Assembly: GCA_016649475.1 (NCBI GenBank)
Contig: JAENXP010000075.1
Location: 1-8,188 of the forward strand
Reading direction: 5' to 3'
Length of the DNA stretch: 8,188 nt
Source of the DNA: Burkholderiales bacterium
GTDB lineage: Bacteria; Pseudomonadota; Gammaproteobacteria; Burkholderiales; SG8-39
Numbering within the stretch: position 1 is the stretch's first letter; each line of letters starts with the position of its first letter. Position numbers and translations under genes: made by a program. Positions 1-7,771 of the stretch are shown here, piece by piece. A model generated the notes under the pieces. The model was not told where the DNA came from. It ran no database searches and saw only the letters and a program-made list of their open reading frames with translations.

Positions 1-237
1 CACGGCGACGCGGTGGCATACAACGCCCTGCAGCAAGGCGGCATGTTCAACCGTTCAAGCCCGAACAAGGGGCTCGCGCGGCCGCTCATCGTCGAGGGCG
101 AGAGCGGAGTGGCTTTCCACCACAGCGATTTCTCCCTGAGCTTCAGCCTGGTGCGGCGCAATTACACCGACGTGACGAGGCTGTGGAATCCGCGCAGCGA
201 CAAATTCGGCCGATTGGTGCTTGAGTGGGCGTACTGA
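1..237 (+). CDS. LpxR-family lipid A deacylase, C-terminal fragment (5' end outside window)
   Basis: This is the last 78 codons of a gene that begins before the window; the frame is open from base 1 to the TGA at 235-237. LpxR-family proteins (DUF2219) are outer-membrane beta-barrels that remove the 3'-acyloxyacyl group of lipid A. The visible part fits the end of that family: a 'DAVAYNALQQGGMF' segment matches the conserved A-x-N-x-x-L-D-G-x-x-F stretch before the last strands. It is followed by alternating hydrophobic/polar strands (SDFSLSFSLVRRN) and a closing 'KFGRLVLEWAY' that matches the family's FG-x-L-x-L-S end with a terminal aromatic residue, as expected for barrel insertion. The usual L-D-G is here L-Q-Q-G-G. 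The catalytic residues lie in the missing N-terminal part, so activity cannot be judged. The gene is convergent with the acetyltransferase, 37 bp away. The family call rests on recalled similarity of about 75 residues. Confidence 0.7.
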   Translation, partial: HGDAVAYNALQQGGMFNRSSPNKGLARPLIVEGESGVAFHHSDFSLSFSLVRRNYTDVTRLWNPRSDKFGRLVLEWAY

Positions 238-274
238 CCCGCCACGGCAGATTGGCAGTTGCGGGAGTTTGCGC

Positions 275-886
275 CTAGGGATTTGCCGCAGGCGAGTTTT
301 CTTCAGGAATCGACGCCGCGCAAGGCGGCGTCAGGCGCTTGCTCACGCGCCGGATTTCCACGCCTTCCGGCGAAGGTTCGACCGCGAAGCCGAGCGCGCG
401 CATGAAATGCAGCATCGGCGCATTGCTGGCGAGGACGTCGCCGATCATGGTCTCGATTCCCGCCGCGGCGGCGTTGTCGATCAGGTTCAGTATCAGCGCG
501 CGGCCGATGCCGCGGTGCTGCCAGGCATCGGCCACCGCGAGTGCGAATTCGCAAGTCCTGTTGTCCTGGCGCAGAACGTAGCGGGCGACGCCGATCTGCT
601 CTTCCTTGCCCTCCAGCATGAATGTTGCGATCAGCGCCATGTCGCGCGCGTAGTCGATGCGCGTGATCGCTTTGAGGCGCTCGGGTGAGGTGTACGAGCC
701 TGCGCTGAACAGGCGGTTGTAACGCGTCTCGGCGGACCAGCTCCGCACGAAATCGGTTTCGATATCGATATCTTCCGGCCGCATCGGCCGGATGCTGATC
801 GCCTGGCCGTAAATGGGCGAATACGAAGACGTCAGTTTCGCCAGGTAATCCGATTCCGTTTTTGAGTCCATGTCATTCGCATTCAT
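275..886 (-). CDS. GNAT-family N-acetyltransferase, single domain, resembling the catalytic domain of protein acetyltransferase Pat
   Basis: The 203-residue product is one GNAT domain, a cytoplasmic enzyme that moves an acetyl group from acetyl-CoA to an amine. About 28 N-terminal residues precede 'SIRPMRPEDIDIETDFVRSWS' (31-51, beta1-alpha1). 'ETRYNRLFSAG' and 'ITRIDYARDMALIA' follow at about 53-87. Strands beta4/beta5 are 'QIGVARYV' and 'CEFALAVAD' (97-120). The acetyl-CoA-binding Q-x-x-G-x-G/A motif is Q123-H-R-G126-I-G128. 'LASNAPMLHFMRALGF' (152-167) is the usual end of the fold. The S-x-E-x-R-Y-x-R-x-F and I-D-Y-x-R-x-M-A-L patterns are those of the GNAT domain of Pat/YfiQ enzymes that acetylate lysines of acyl-CoA synthetases; the large ADP-forming synthetase-like half of Pat is absent. 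The start ATG shares one base with the TAA of the upstream regulator (TAATG), so translation is probably coupled; there is no good Shine-Dalgarno. A second ATG lies five codons in. The substrate is not known from sequence. Confidence 0.88.
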   Translation of the reverse strand: MNANDMDSKTESDYLAKLTSSYSPIYGQAISIRPMRPEDIDIETDFVRSWSAETRYNRLFSAGSYTSPERLKAITRIDYARDMALIATFMLEGKEEQIGVARYVLRQDNRTCEFALAVADAWQHRGIGRALILNLIDNAAAAGIETMIGDVLASNAPMLHFMRALGFAVEPSPEGVEIRRVSKRLTPPCAASIPEENSPAANP

Positions 887-1560
887 TATCCATTGGGGCG
901 GGCTGCGGATGCAGATGCAGCCCCGTCATATGCAAGGGGAAGTCCGGTACCCGATTGCGCGGAAGCATTGCCGCTGCCGGCCCGGTCGATCAGGTTTTCG
1001 AATGCAAGGAGCGCGCGCCGGCGCGCATCGGGGTCGCCAAAAAGGCGCGTATCGAGCTGCGCTCCGGCGTAAATGGCGCAGATTTCGAATGCCAGTTGTT
1101 CCGGATCAGATTCAGCGGGCAATTGACCTGCGTCTATGGCCATGCGCACCGCGCGGGCCAGCGTTTTGCGAAGTTCGCGCAGGCTTTGAGAGATCAGTTC
1201 CCTGACCGGGCCGGGGCAGTCGTCGAATTCATAGGCCGCCGCCGTCAGAATGCAGCCACCCGGCAATTTCGCGGTGCCGGTCCATTCGAGCCAGTTTTCC
1301 ACGATGGCGCGCAGCCGCGGCAAGCCTGGCGGCTCCTGCATCGCAGGCTGGAACACCAGATCGGAATACAGCTGCCGCACACCTTGTATGACTGCGAGCT
1401 GCAGGCCTTCTTTGGAGCGGAAGTGGGCGAACAAGCCGCTCTTGGACAAGCCGCTGCGCTCGGCGAGCGTGCCTATGGTCAGTCCGGACAGGCCAAGCTG
1501 GCTTGCGATGGACAGTGCCTGTTCCAGTATGGCCGTGCGGGTTTTCTGGCCTTTGCGCAT
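886..1560 (-). CDS. TetR/AcrR-family transcriptional regulator
   Basis: This 224-residue regulator has the normal TetR layout. The N-terminal helix is 'KTRTAILEQALSIAS' (6-20). The helix-turn-helix is at about 28-47, with 'LTIGTLAERSGLSKSGLFAHF' ending in the recognition helix, and 'RSKEGLQLAVI' (48-58) follows. Residues about 65-195 form the helical ligand and dimer domain; 'LPGGCILTAAAYEFDD' followed by 'PGPVRE' (99-121) is typical of a common proteobacterial subgroup. C103 and C115 sit in that region. The tail after about residue 195 is low-complexity (Ala, Ser, Gly) and longer than usual. The ATG at 1558-1560 is the only start that keeps the whole DNA-binding domain. No Shine-Dalgarno precedes it, and a strong -10 ends six bases upstream, which suggests leaderless translation. 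The gene is first in an operon with the acetyltransferase. A palindrome in its own promoter points to autoregulation. The ligand is unknown; an acyl-CoA is plausible from the neighbours. Confidence 0.92.
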   Translation of the reverse strand: MRKGQKTRTAILEQALSIASQLGLSGLTIGTLAERSGLSKSGLFAHFRSKEGLQLAVIQGVRQLYSDLVFQPAMQEPPGLPRLRAIVENWLEWTGTAKLPGGCILTAAAYEFDDCPGPVRELISQSLRELRKTLARAVRMAIDAGQLPAESDPEQLAFEICAIYAGAQLDTRLFGDPDARRRALLAFENLIDRAGSGNASAQSGTGLPLAYDGAASASAARPNG

Positions 1561-1566
1561 AAGCGA

Positions 1567-1594
1567 ATAATAGCACGAACGTTCGCATATGCAA
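1567..1594 (-). promoter_or_regulatory. Promoter of the TetR/GNAT operon
   Basis: Read on the minus strand, TTGCAT (bases 1594-1589) matches four of six positions of a -35 box and TATTAT (1572-1567) matches five of six of a -10 box. The spacer is 16 bp. The expected transcription start, about seven bases past the -10 box, falls at or within a base of the TetR ATG (1560). The spacing, the strong -10 and the lack of a ribosome binding site agree with a leaderless mRNA. Confidence 0.6.
1576..1585. promoter_or_regulatory. Putative TetR autoregulatory operator (CGAACGTTCG palindrome)
   Basis: CGAACGTTCG is a perfect 10-bp palindrome lying wholly inside the 16-bp spacer between the -35 and -10 boxes of the adjacent TetR gene. 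A repressor bound here would block RNA polymerase directly. TetR regulators commonly bind short palindromes next to their own gene. That this protein binds this site is inferred from position and symmetry. I did not see a second perfect copy in the window. Confidence 0.55.
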
Positions 1595-1829
1595 GAAGTG
1601 CTTCAGAGTGCAGGAAAACCAGGTGCACGGGCATCTATCTGCCGCTGCAGTCTATCCGCGCAATCTATCTAACTGGATGAATCAATGGCATAAAGGTGCA
1701 GTAAATTGCGGACCATGATGCGCCCGAAGCGCGATATTCGAAAGAGGAGCCGAGGGTAGGGCGAAGGCGGAATGCAGGTCTAGCGGCAACTGGACCCCGC
1801 GCCGCCGCCAGGCATACGCCCCGCAGGGC

Positions 1830-3458
1830 TCACATATTGGGATAGTTCGGCCCGCCGCCGCCCTCGGGGACGATCCAGTTGATGTTCTGCGTCGGGTCCT
1901 TGATGTCGCAGGTCTTGCAGTGCACGCAATTCGCCGCATTGATCTGCAGTTTGTCGCTGCCGTCGTCGCCTTTGATGAACTCGTAGACACCGGCAGGGCA
2001 ATAGCGCTGCTCAGGCCCCGCGTACAGGGCGAGGTTGACGTTCACCGGGACGGTTTCGTCCTTGAGCGTCAGGTGGCAGCGCTGGTTTTCTTCGTGATTG
2101 ACATTGGAAATGAACAGGGATCCCAGCTTGTCGAAGCTGATTTTGCCGTCGGGTTTGGGATAGTCGATCTTCGGGCAATCCGCGGCTTTTTTCAGCGCGC
2201 TGTGGTCGTCGTGATTGCGCAGCGTCCACGGCGCCTTGCCCTGGAATATGAAAGTGTCCAGCGCCGAATACGCCAGCCCACCCCAGAAGCCCCAGCGGAA
2301 AGAAGGGCGGATGTTGCGCACGCGGTAGAGTTCGTCCCAGATCCAGGTATCGCGCACCTTTTGCGAATAGCCGAAGACTTCTTTGACGCCATCCTGCGCC
2401 AGCGCGTCATACACGGCTTCAGCCGCCGTCATGCCCGATTTCATCGAGGTGTGTATGCCCTTGATCTTGGCGTTGTTGAGAAACCCGGCGGTGTCTCCGA
2501 CGAGCACGCCGCCGGGGAAAGTGAGCTTGGGCAGCGACTGGAAACCGCCCTCGCTGATCGCCCGCGCGCCGTAGGCGATGCGCCTTCCATCCTCGAAGAA
2601 ACCGCGGATCGCCGGGTGCGTCTTGAAACGCTGGAATTCGTCGAAGGGGCTCATCCAGGGGTTCTGGTAGTCCAGGCCGACGACGAATCCCACCGCGACC
2701 TGGTTGTTCTCCAGATGGTAGAGAAATGACCCGCCGTAGGTCTGCCGGTCCACCGGCCAGCCGGTGGTGTGGACTACCAGGCCCGACTGGTGACGCTCTG
2801 GCTTGACTTCCCACAGCTCCTTGATGCCGATGCCGTAGGCCTGCGGATCGACGTTTTCGCGCAATTTGAATTTCTGCATCAGTTCTTTGGTGAGCGAGCC
2901 GCGGCAGCCTTCCGCGAATATCGTCTGTTTCGCGTGCAGTTCCATGCCGGGCTGGTAATTCTCGGTATGCTCGCCATTCTTGCCGATGCCGAGGTCTCCC
3001 GTAGCCACGCCCTTGACCGAGCCGTCTTCACGATAGAGCACTTCGGCTGCGGCGAAGCCGGGGTAGATCTCGACGCCCAGGCCCTCAGCTTGCTGTCCCA
3101 GCCAGCGGCACAGATTGCCCAGGCTGATGATGTAGTTGCCGTGGTTGTTCATCTGCGGCGGCGTGGGCAGCTTGAACGCCTTCTTTTCGGTAAGGAACAG
3201 AAAGCGATCTTCCCCCGCCGGTGTATTCAGCGGCGCCCCCAGCTCTTTCCAGTTCGGGAAGAGTTCGTCGAGCGCGCGCGGTTCGAGCACCGCGCCGGAC
3301 AGGATGTGTGCGCCGATCTCCGAGCCTTTTTCGATCAGGCAGACATTGATCTCGCGGCCTTTTTCGGCCGCGAGCTGTTTCAGCCGTATGGCGCAGGCCA
3401 GCCCCGAGGGCCCGCCGCCTACGATCACCACATCGTATTCCATCGCTTCGCGTTGCAT
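1830..3458 (-). CDS. Electron transfer flavoprotein-ubiquinone oxidoreductase (ETF-QO)
   Basis: ETF-QO takes electrons from reduced electron transfer flavoprotein, itself reduced by acyl-CoA and other dehydrogenases, and passes them to ubiquinone (EC 1.5.5.1). It is a peripheral protein of the inner membrane. The 542-residue product is full length for a bacterial enzyme. The FAD Rossmann motif '[17 protein letters not shown]' is at 10-26 with GxGxxG at G14-G19. The second FAD contact '[13 protein letters not shown]' is at 316-328, followed by '[16 protein letters not shown]'. The single [4Fe-4S] cluster has ligands C487 (YCPAGVYEF) and C511, C514, C517 ([16 protein letters not shown]). The protein ends in the family's '[12 protein letters not shown]'. 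All key residues are present. The ATG at 3456-3458 is preceded by GGGGG five bases upstream; a second ATG five codons in has no comparable site. The gene stands alone, divergent from the thioesterase/acetoacetyl-CoA synthetase pair. No clear terminator follows. The family call is secure. Confidence 0.98.
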   Translation of the reverse strand: MQREAMEYDVVIVGGGPSGLACAIRLKQLAAEKGREINVCLIEKGSEIGAHILSGAVLEPRALDELFPNWKELGAPLNTPAGEDRFLFLTEKKAFKLPTPPQMNNHGNYIISLGNLCRWLGQQAEGLGVEIYPGFAAAEVLYREDGSVKGVATGDLGIGKNGEHTENYQPGMELHAKQTIFAEGCRGSLTKELMQKFKLRENVDPQAYGIGIKELWEVKPERHQSGLVVHTTGWPVDRQTYGGSFLYHLENNQVAVGFVVGLDYQNPWMSPFDEFQRFKTHPAIRGFFEDGRRIAYGARAISEGGFQSLPKLTFPGGVLVGDTAGFLNNAKIKGIHTSMKSGMTAAEAVYDALAQDGVKEVFGYSQKVRDTWIWDELYRVRNIRPSFRWGFWGGLAYSALDTFIFQGKAPWTLRNHDDHSALKKAADCPKIDYPKPDGKISFDKLGSLFISNVNHEENQRCHLTLKDETVPVNVNLALYAGPEQRYCPAGVYEFIKGDDGSDKLQINAANCVHCKTCDIKDPTQNINWIVPEGGGGPNYPNM

Positions 3459-3487
3459 ATCTACCCCCAGATTTAGGCTGCGTCGGC

Positions 3488-3512
3488 TGCACTAGAAGCA
3501 TGCGGCAGTGCA
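3488..3512. promoter_or_regulatory. Dyad in the ETF-QO/thioesterase divergent region, candidate operator
   Basis: TGCACT (3488-3493) and AGTGCA (3507-3512) form a perfect inverted repeat around 13 bp, and the spacer itself contains the palindrome GCATGC (3498-3503) at nearly the same centre. If the -10 elements at 3530-3537 are used, the dyad lies about 10-35 bases into the ETF-QO transcript and centred about 44 bases before the start of the other transcript, so one bound protein could affect both genes. A regulatory role is inferred. Confidence 0.35.
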
Positions 3513-3529
3513 TATTCGCGCCGAGGGGA

Positions 3530-3537
3530 ATTATAAT
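3530..3537. promoter_or_regulatory. Symmetric ATTATAAT with a perfect -10 hexamer on both strands
   Basis: The 8-bp palindrome ATTATAAT contains TATAAT on the plus strand (3532-3537) and TATAAT on the minus strand (3535-3530). It lies between the divergent ETF-QO (minus) and thioesterase (plus) genes. Predicted starts are near 3544 (plus, about 24 bases of leader) and near 3523 (minus, about 65 bases of leader). Neither side has a good -35 box at 16-18 bp, so use of either promoter may need an activator. The match to -10 consensus is seen directly; bidirectional activity is inferred. Confidence 0.5.
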
Positions 3538-3567
3538 GCGACTCCCTGTTCAGCGACACCAATAACC

Positions 3568-3981
3568 ATGGCAGCGATGAAGCGCAAGCTGGTGCATACC
3601 GAAATCATGCCCATACGCTGGGGTGACATGGACGCCATGGGACATGTCAACAACACCGTATATTTCCGCTATATGGAGCAGGCGCGCATCTCCTGGTTCG
3701 AGGCGATAGGCGCGCGTTCTGCGGTCAAGGGGCAGGGGCCGGTCATCGTCAATGCGAGTTGCACCTTCATCAAGCAGCTGGTTTATCCGGGCGATGTCGA
3801 GATCAAGACTTATGTCGGCGAGATGGGACGCAGCAGTTTGCAGACCTACCTGGAATTGCGTCCGAGTTACGACCCGGAAAAAATTTACGCCGAGGGCGGC
3901 GCCAAAGTGGTCTGGGTGGATTACGCCAGGGAAAAATCGGTGCCGCTGCCCGATACCATCCGCAAAATTATCGGACACTGA
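3568..3981 (+). CDS. Acyl-CoA thioesterase, 4-hydroxybenzoyl-CoA thioesterase (hot-dog) family
   Basis: The 137-residue product is a single hot-dog domain of the 4HBT/YbgC type, a cytoplasmic enzyme that hydrolyses acyl-CoA thioesters, usually as an oligomer. The signature 'RWGDMDAMGHVNNTVYFRYMEQAR' region spans residues 17-40. D22 aligns with the catalytic aspartate of YbgC (second Asp of D-x-D), and G25-H-V-N-N leads into the long central helix. Later strands include 'VNASCTFIKQLVYPGDVEI' (61-79) and 'GAKVVWVDYAREKSVPLP' (111-128), normal for the family. Length is typical. I chose the ATG at 3568; another at 3577 is equally possible, neither has a clear Shine-Dalgarno, and a GTG at 3508 is unlikely because it lies upstream of the best promoter. 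The gene lies 3 bp before acetoacetyl-CoA synthetase and is probably co-transcribed and translationally coupled with it. The exact acyl substrate cannot be read from sequence. Confidence 0.92.
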   Translation: MAAMKRKLVHTEIMPIRWGDMDAMGHVNNTVYFRYMEQARISWFEAIGARSAVKGQGPVIVNASCTFIKQLVYPGDVEIKTYVGEMGRSSLQTYLELRPSYDPEKIYAEGGAKVVWVDYAREKSVPLPDTIRKIIGH

Positions 3982-3984
3982 ATC

Positions 3985-6009
<2,025 letters not shown>

Positions 6010-6093
6010 TTTGACCAAGAGGCAAGCGGCGGCCTGCTGGCCTTGAGCGCAAAGCATGGTCGCGATCGCGACAAGCTCGACAAGGGCCGTTAC

Positions 6094-6303
6094 ATGAACA
6101 ATTTCAAGAAAGCCAGGGAGCTGACCGAACGCTTCCGCAGCGAATTCGGCGGCCTCACCTGCAAGGAGCTGCAACAGCAGTTCACCGGACGGACCTACGA
6201 CATGTGGGATGCCGGAGAATACAAGGCATTCGACGATGCGCGCGGCAAGCAATGCGCCCATGCCACGGGAACCGTGACCCGATGGGTCGTTGAAATGCTC
6301 TGA
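6094..6303 (+). CDS. C_GCAxxG_C_C-family redox-type protein, 5'-truncated remnant
   Basis: The reading frame, 69 codons from this ATG, encodes the C-terminal part of a small family thought to be redox-active and defined by a spaced set of cysteines. Visible family traits are 'LTERFRSEFGGLTCKELQ', with the late Cys-x-x-Leu, then a second cysteine in 'ARGKQCAHATG' and a closing helix 'TVTRWVVEML'. Similarity continues upstream of the ATG in the same open frame: codons from about 6022 read 'ASGGLLALSAKHGRD', which resembles the C-G-A-x-x-G-G-L-L-A-L-G segment of full-length members, but with Glu-Ala where Cys-Gly is expected. The N-terminal half with the GCAxxG motif is missing, because the frame is closed by the acetoacetyl-CoA synthetase stop at 6007-6009. 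I chose the ATG at 6094 because AAGGG lies seven bases before it; a TTG at 6043 is possible. It is most likely a decaying gene joined to the end of the synthetase operon, though a short expressed protein is not excluded. Confidence 0.55.
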   Translation: MNNFKKARELTERFRSEFGGLTCKELQQQFTGRTYDMWDAGEYKAFDDARGKQCAHATGTVTRWVVEML

Positions 6304-6422
6304 CTGCCGTCAGGGTTCATCGAAAAATCCGGGGATACCTCGCATTATTTTGCAATGAACTCCTAGGCGCAACGGATCGCGCGAGGCCGCAGGGCAGACC
6401 TGCCGGCGCTTGGAGAAGGCAT

Positions 6423-6448
6423 TCGACCCCGGCTGCGCGTGGGGTCGA
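6423..6448. terminator. Hairpin between convergent genes, possible weak bidirectional terminator
   Basis: TCGACCCC (6423-6430) and GGGGTCGA (6441-6448) are perfect 8-base reverse complements around a 10-base loop. The hairpin lies 11 bp past the stop of the minus-strand barrel gene and about 120 bp past the plus-strand redox-type remnant, where a terminator is expected. Neither strand has a T-run after the stem, so it is not a classical intrinsic terminator. Confidence 0.35.
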
Positions 6449-6458
6449 GACAGTCCGA

Positions 6459-7454
6459 TCAGAAGCGGCGGGCGACGCCCAGCGATACTGACCACGGGGC
6501 GGTCAACTGTCCTGAGTCCGGGACATCCGGGTCGGGATTCGCGTACTGTTTCAGCGCGACCTGGACAAATCCATAGAGTTGCCATAGCGGCGTTAGATCG
6601 TAGCTCAGGCCGGGACTGAGGTTCCAGGAATAGCCGCCCGAGGCCGGATTCGCATTGCTTCCGCTGTCGCGCGCTCGATGCTGTGCGTTCAACTGGAGCA
6701 AGCCGCTCAATGACGGGCTGATCGAACGGTGGACACCCAGATCAAGTCCCAAAATTCTCCCCGGCCGGTAGTCGTCGCGAGTGGAAACCGCAGACTGCGC
6801 CTGGGCGCTGGCAAACCAGCCCCACTCTTTTTCCGGATAGCTGCGGAAATAGTAGGCGCCGAGGATCGCGTCGGTGCTGCCGGTGCCAGGCTGGCTGGAG
6901 CGCTCCAGCGGATACGGGACCGCCGGGTCGGCAGGATCGGGCGGGCTCATGGTCTTGTCAATCGCCCCGGTGGGCAGTTTGACTCCGAAGCGAATTCCGC
7001 TTCCCGCAGTGATGCTGTGCAGATCGAACTTGTACTTTGCGACGACCCGAACGTCGCCCAGGCTGTCGAATTTCGCTTCCTGCGTGAAAGGGGCGCTTAC
7101 AGATGAATCGAAAGTGTGGGAGTGGTCGCGCATCACCACCGGCACCCCCAGCTCGATATTCCAGCGCGGATTGATCGTGTACTCGGCGCCGATGTCGAGT
7201 ATCTGATTGATAGTGCGCTTGTCCTCGATTTCTTCGTCGCTGCCGCTGGGCTCTTCCGGCGTTATTTTCGACGATCCCGAGCGGAACTGGTCGGCTTTCG
7301 CATAGGAATAGCGCAGGTCGATGCGCAAGCCCTCATTGCTTGCAAGGCCTTGCGTATCCCACTGCGTATTGACGGAGCAAAAGGCAGTGCCGCAGGACGC
7401 ATTGGCAGTGCTTGCAAACGCCGCGAATGCGAGGGGTAGCAGGTAAAGCTTCAT
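6459..7454 (-). CDS. Exported outer-membrane beta-barrel protein of unknown substrate
   Basis: The 331-residue product starts with a clear Sec signal peptide, 'MKLYLLPLAFAAFASTANA' (1-19), cleaved at ANA before SCGTAFC. The mature protein is built of alternating amphipathic strands, for example 'LRIDLRYSYAKADQF', 'IGAEYTINPRWNIELGVPVV', 'GDVRVVAKYKFDL', 'IRFGVKLPTGAID', 'AILGAYYFRSY' and 'WSVSLGVARRF'. The last residue is Phe, the usual outer-membrane insertion signal. The 'F-G-x-K-L-P-T-G' and 'QPGTGSTDAILGAYY' segments resemble barrels annotated as transporters of the phenol/MetA type, but the substrate cannot be inferred. Two cysteines (CGTAFC) directly after the cleavage site are unusual. 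The start at 7454 is fixed by GAGGA six bases upstream; a longer frame opens at 7547, but its added residues would bury the signal peptide. The gene is divergent from a small exported Cys-rich protein. Confidence 0.82.
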   Translation of the reverse strand: MKLYLLPLAFAAFASTANASCGTAFCSVNTQWDTQGLASNEGLRIDLRYSYAKADQFRSGSSKITPEEPSGSDEEIEDKRTINQILDIGAEYTINPRWNIELGVPVVMRDHSHTFDSSVSAPFTQEAKFDSLGDVRVVAKYKFDLHSITAGSGIRFGVKLPTGAIDKTMSPPDPADPAVPYPLERSSQPGTGSTDAILGAYYFRSYPEKEWGWFASAQAQSAVSTRDDYRPGRILGLDLGVHRSISPSLSGLLQLNAQHRARDSGSNANPASGGYSWNLSPGLSYDLTPLWQLYGFVQVALKQYANPDPDVPDSGQLTAPWSVSLGVARRF

Positions 7455-7460
7455 GGACAT

Positions 7461-7465
7461 TCCTC
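7461..7465 (-). promoter_or_regulatory. Shine-Dalgarno GAGGA that fixes the barrel-protein start
   Basis: On the minus strand GAGGA (7465-7461) lies six bases before the ATG at 7454 and directly abuts an ATG at 7460. The spacing supports the 7454 start, which is also the first residue of the signal peptide. Confidence 0.6.
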
Positions 7466-7735
7466 GATGCAAATTTTTGATGTTCCTCACGAGACGAACC
7501 TTAGCATCTCCTCCGTGGGCCGAATATCGGTGGTGCCCACCCTTCACGAATGCGGCATAGATGGTAGCTGCTACTGCCTTTTCTGTAGTGATGGCGCAGG
7601 GTAGCGCAAACCCGGATTGGGGGGATTACCTGATAGCGATATGCGCTGCTTTGGGTACCGACAGCGTCCCGGCGCCAATCTAGAATCGGCCCACGCTTCA
7701 AATATTTCGGATGCCCCAATTCCGGCTATGTTCCG
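7466..7735. other. Divergent intergenic region, possible copy of a dispersed repeat
   Basis: This stretch between the two exported-protein genes holds no convincing gene. It contains GTGGGC (7515-7520) and GCCCAC (7535-7540) as an inverted repeat, another GCCCAC at 7688-7693, and an interrupted palindrome GTAGC-T-GCTAC (7564-7574). An open minus-strand frame (about 7501-7719) encodes phrases such as 'LKRGPILDWRRDAVGTQSSA' that, from memory, resemble meaningless predicted peptides recurring across proteobacterial genomes where a non-coding repeat has been translated. No obvious promoter for the barrel gene was found here; a plus-strand promoter is listed separately. Confidence 0.35.
7658..7686 (+). 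promoter_or_regulatory. Putative promoter of the Cys-rich exported protein
   Basis: CCGACA (7658-7663) matches four of six bases of the -35 box and TAGAAT (7681-7686) five of six of the -10 box, with the ideal 17-bp spacer. The expected start near 7693 would leave a leader of about 58 or 79 bases, depending on which ATG is used. No dyad of the MerR/CueR type is evident in the spacer. Confidence 0.45.
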
Positions 7736-7771
7736 GTGCAGCCCAGGCTAATGGAAACGGTTCGATTGAAA

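Noticed and set aside
272..294. CGCCT/AGGCG hairpin followed by AGTTTTCTT as a terminator for the LpxR-like gene
   Set aside because: The stem is only 5 bp, the T-run is interrupted, and it overlaps the 3' end of the acetyltransferase gene.
1633..1670. Direct repeats ATCTATCT (1633-1640 and 1663-1670) with a partial copy between
   Set aside because: The units are short, unevenly spaced and of low complexity; there is no sign they are iterons or operator repeats.
862..1680. Plus-strand frame covering the TetR gene
   Set aside because: It is the complement of a clear TetR coding sequence with an operon overlap and promoter on the other strand.
1920..2729. Long open plus-strand frame opposite ETF-QO
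   Set aside because: It is antisense to a certain gene; composition is a mirror of it, with no domain or start signal.
7455..7547. N-terminal extension of the barrel protein to 7547
   Set aside because: It would add 31 residues before a perfect signal peptide, and the Shine-Dalgarno points to 7454.
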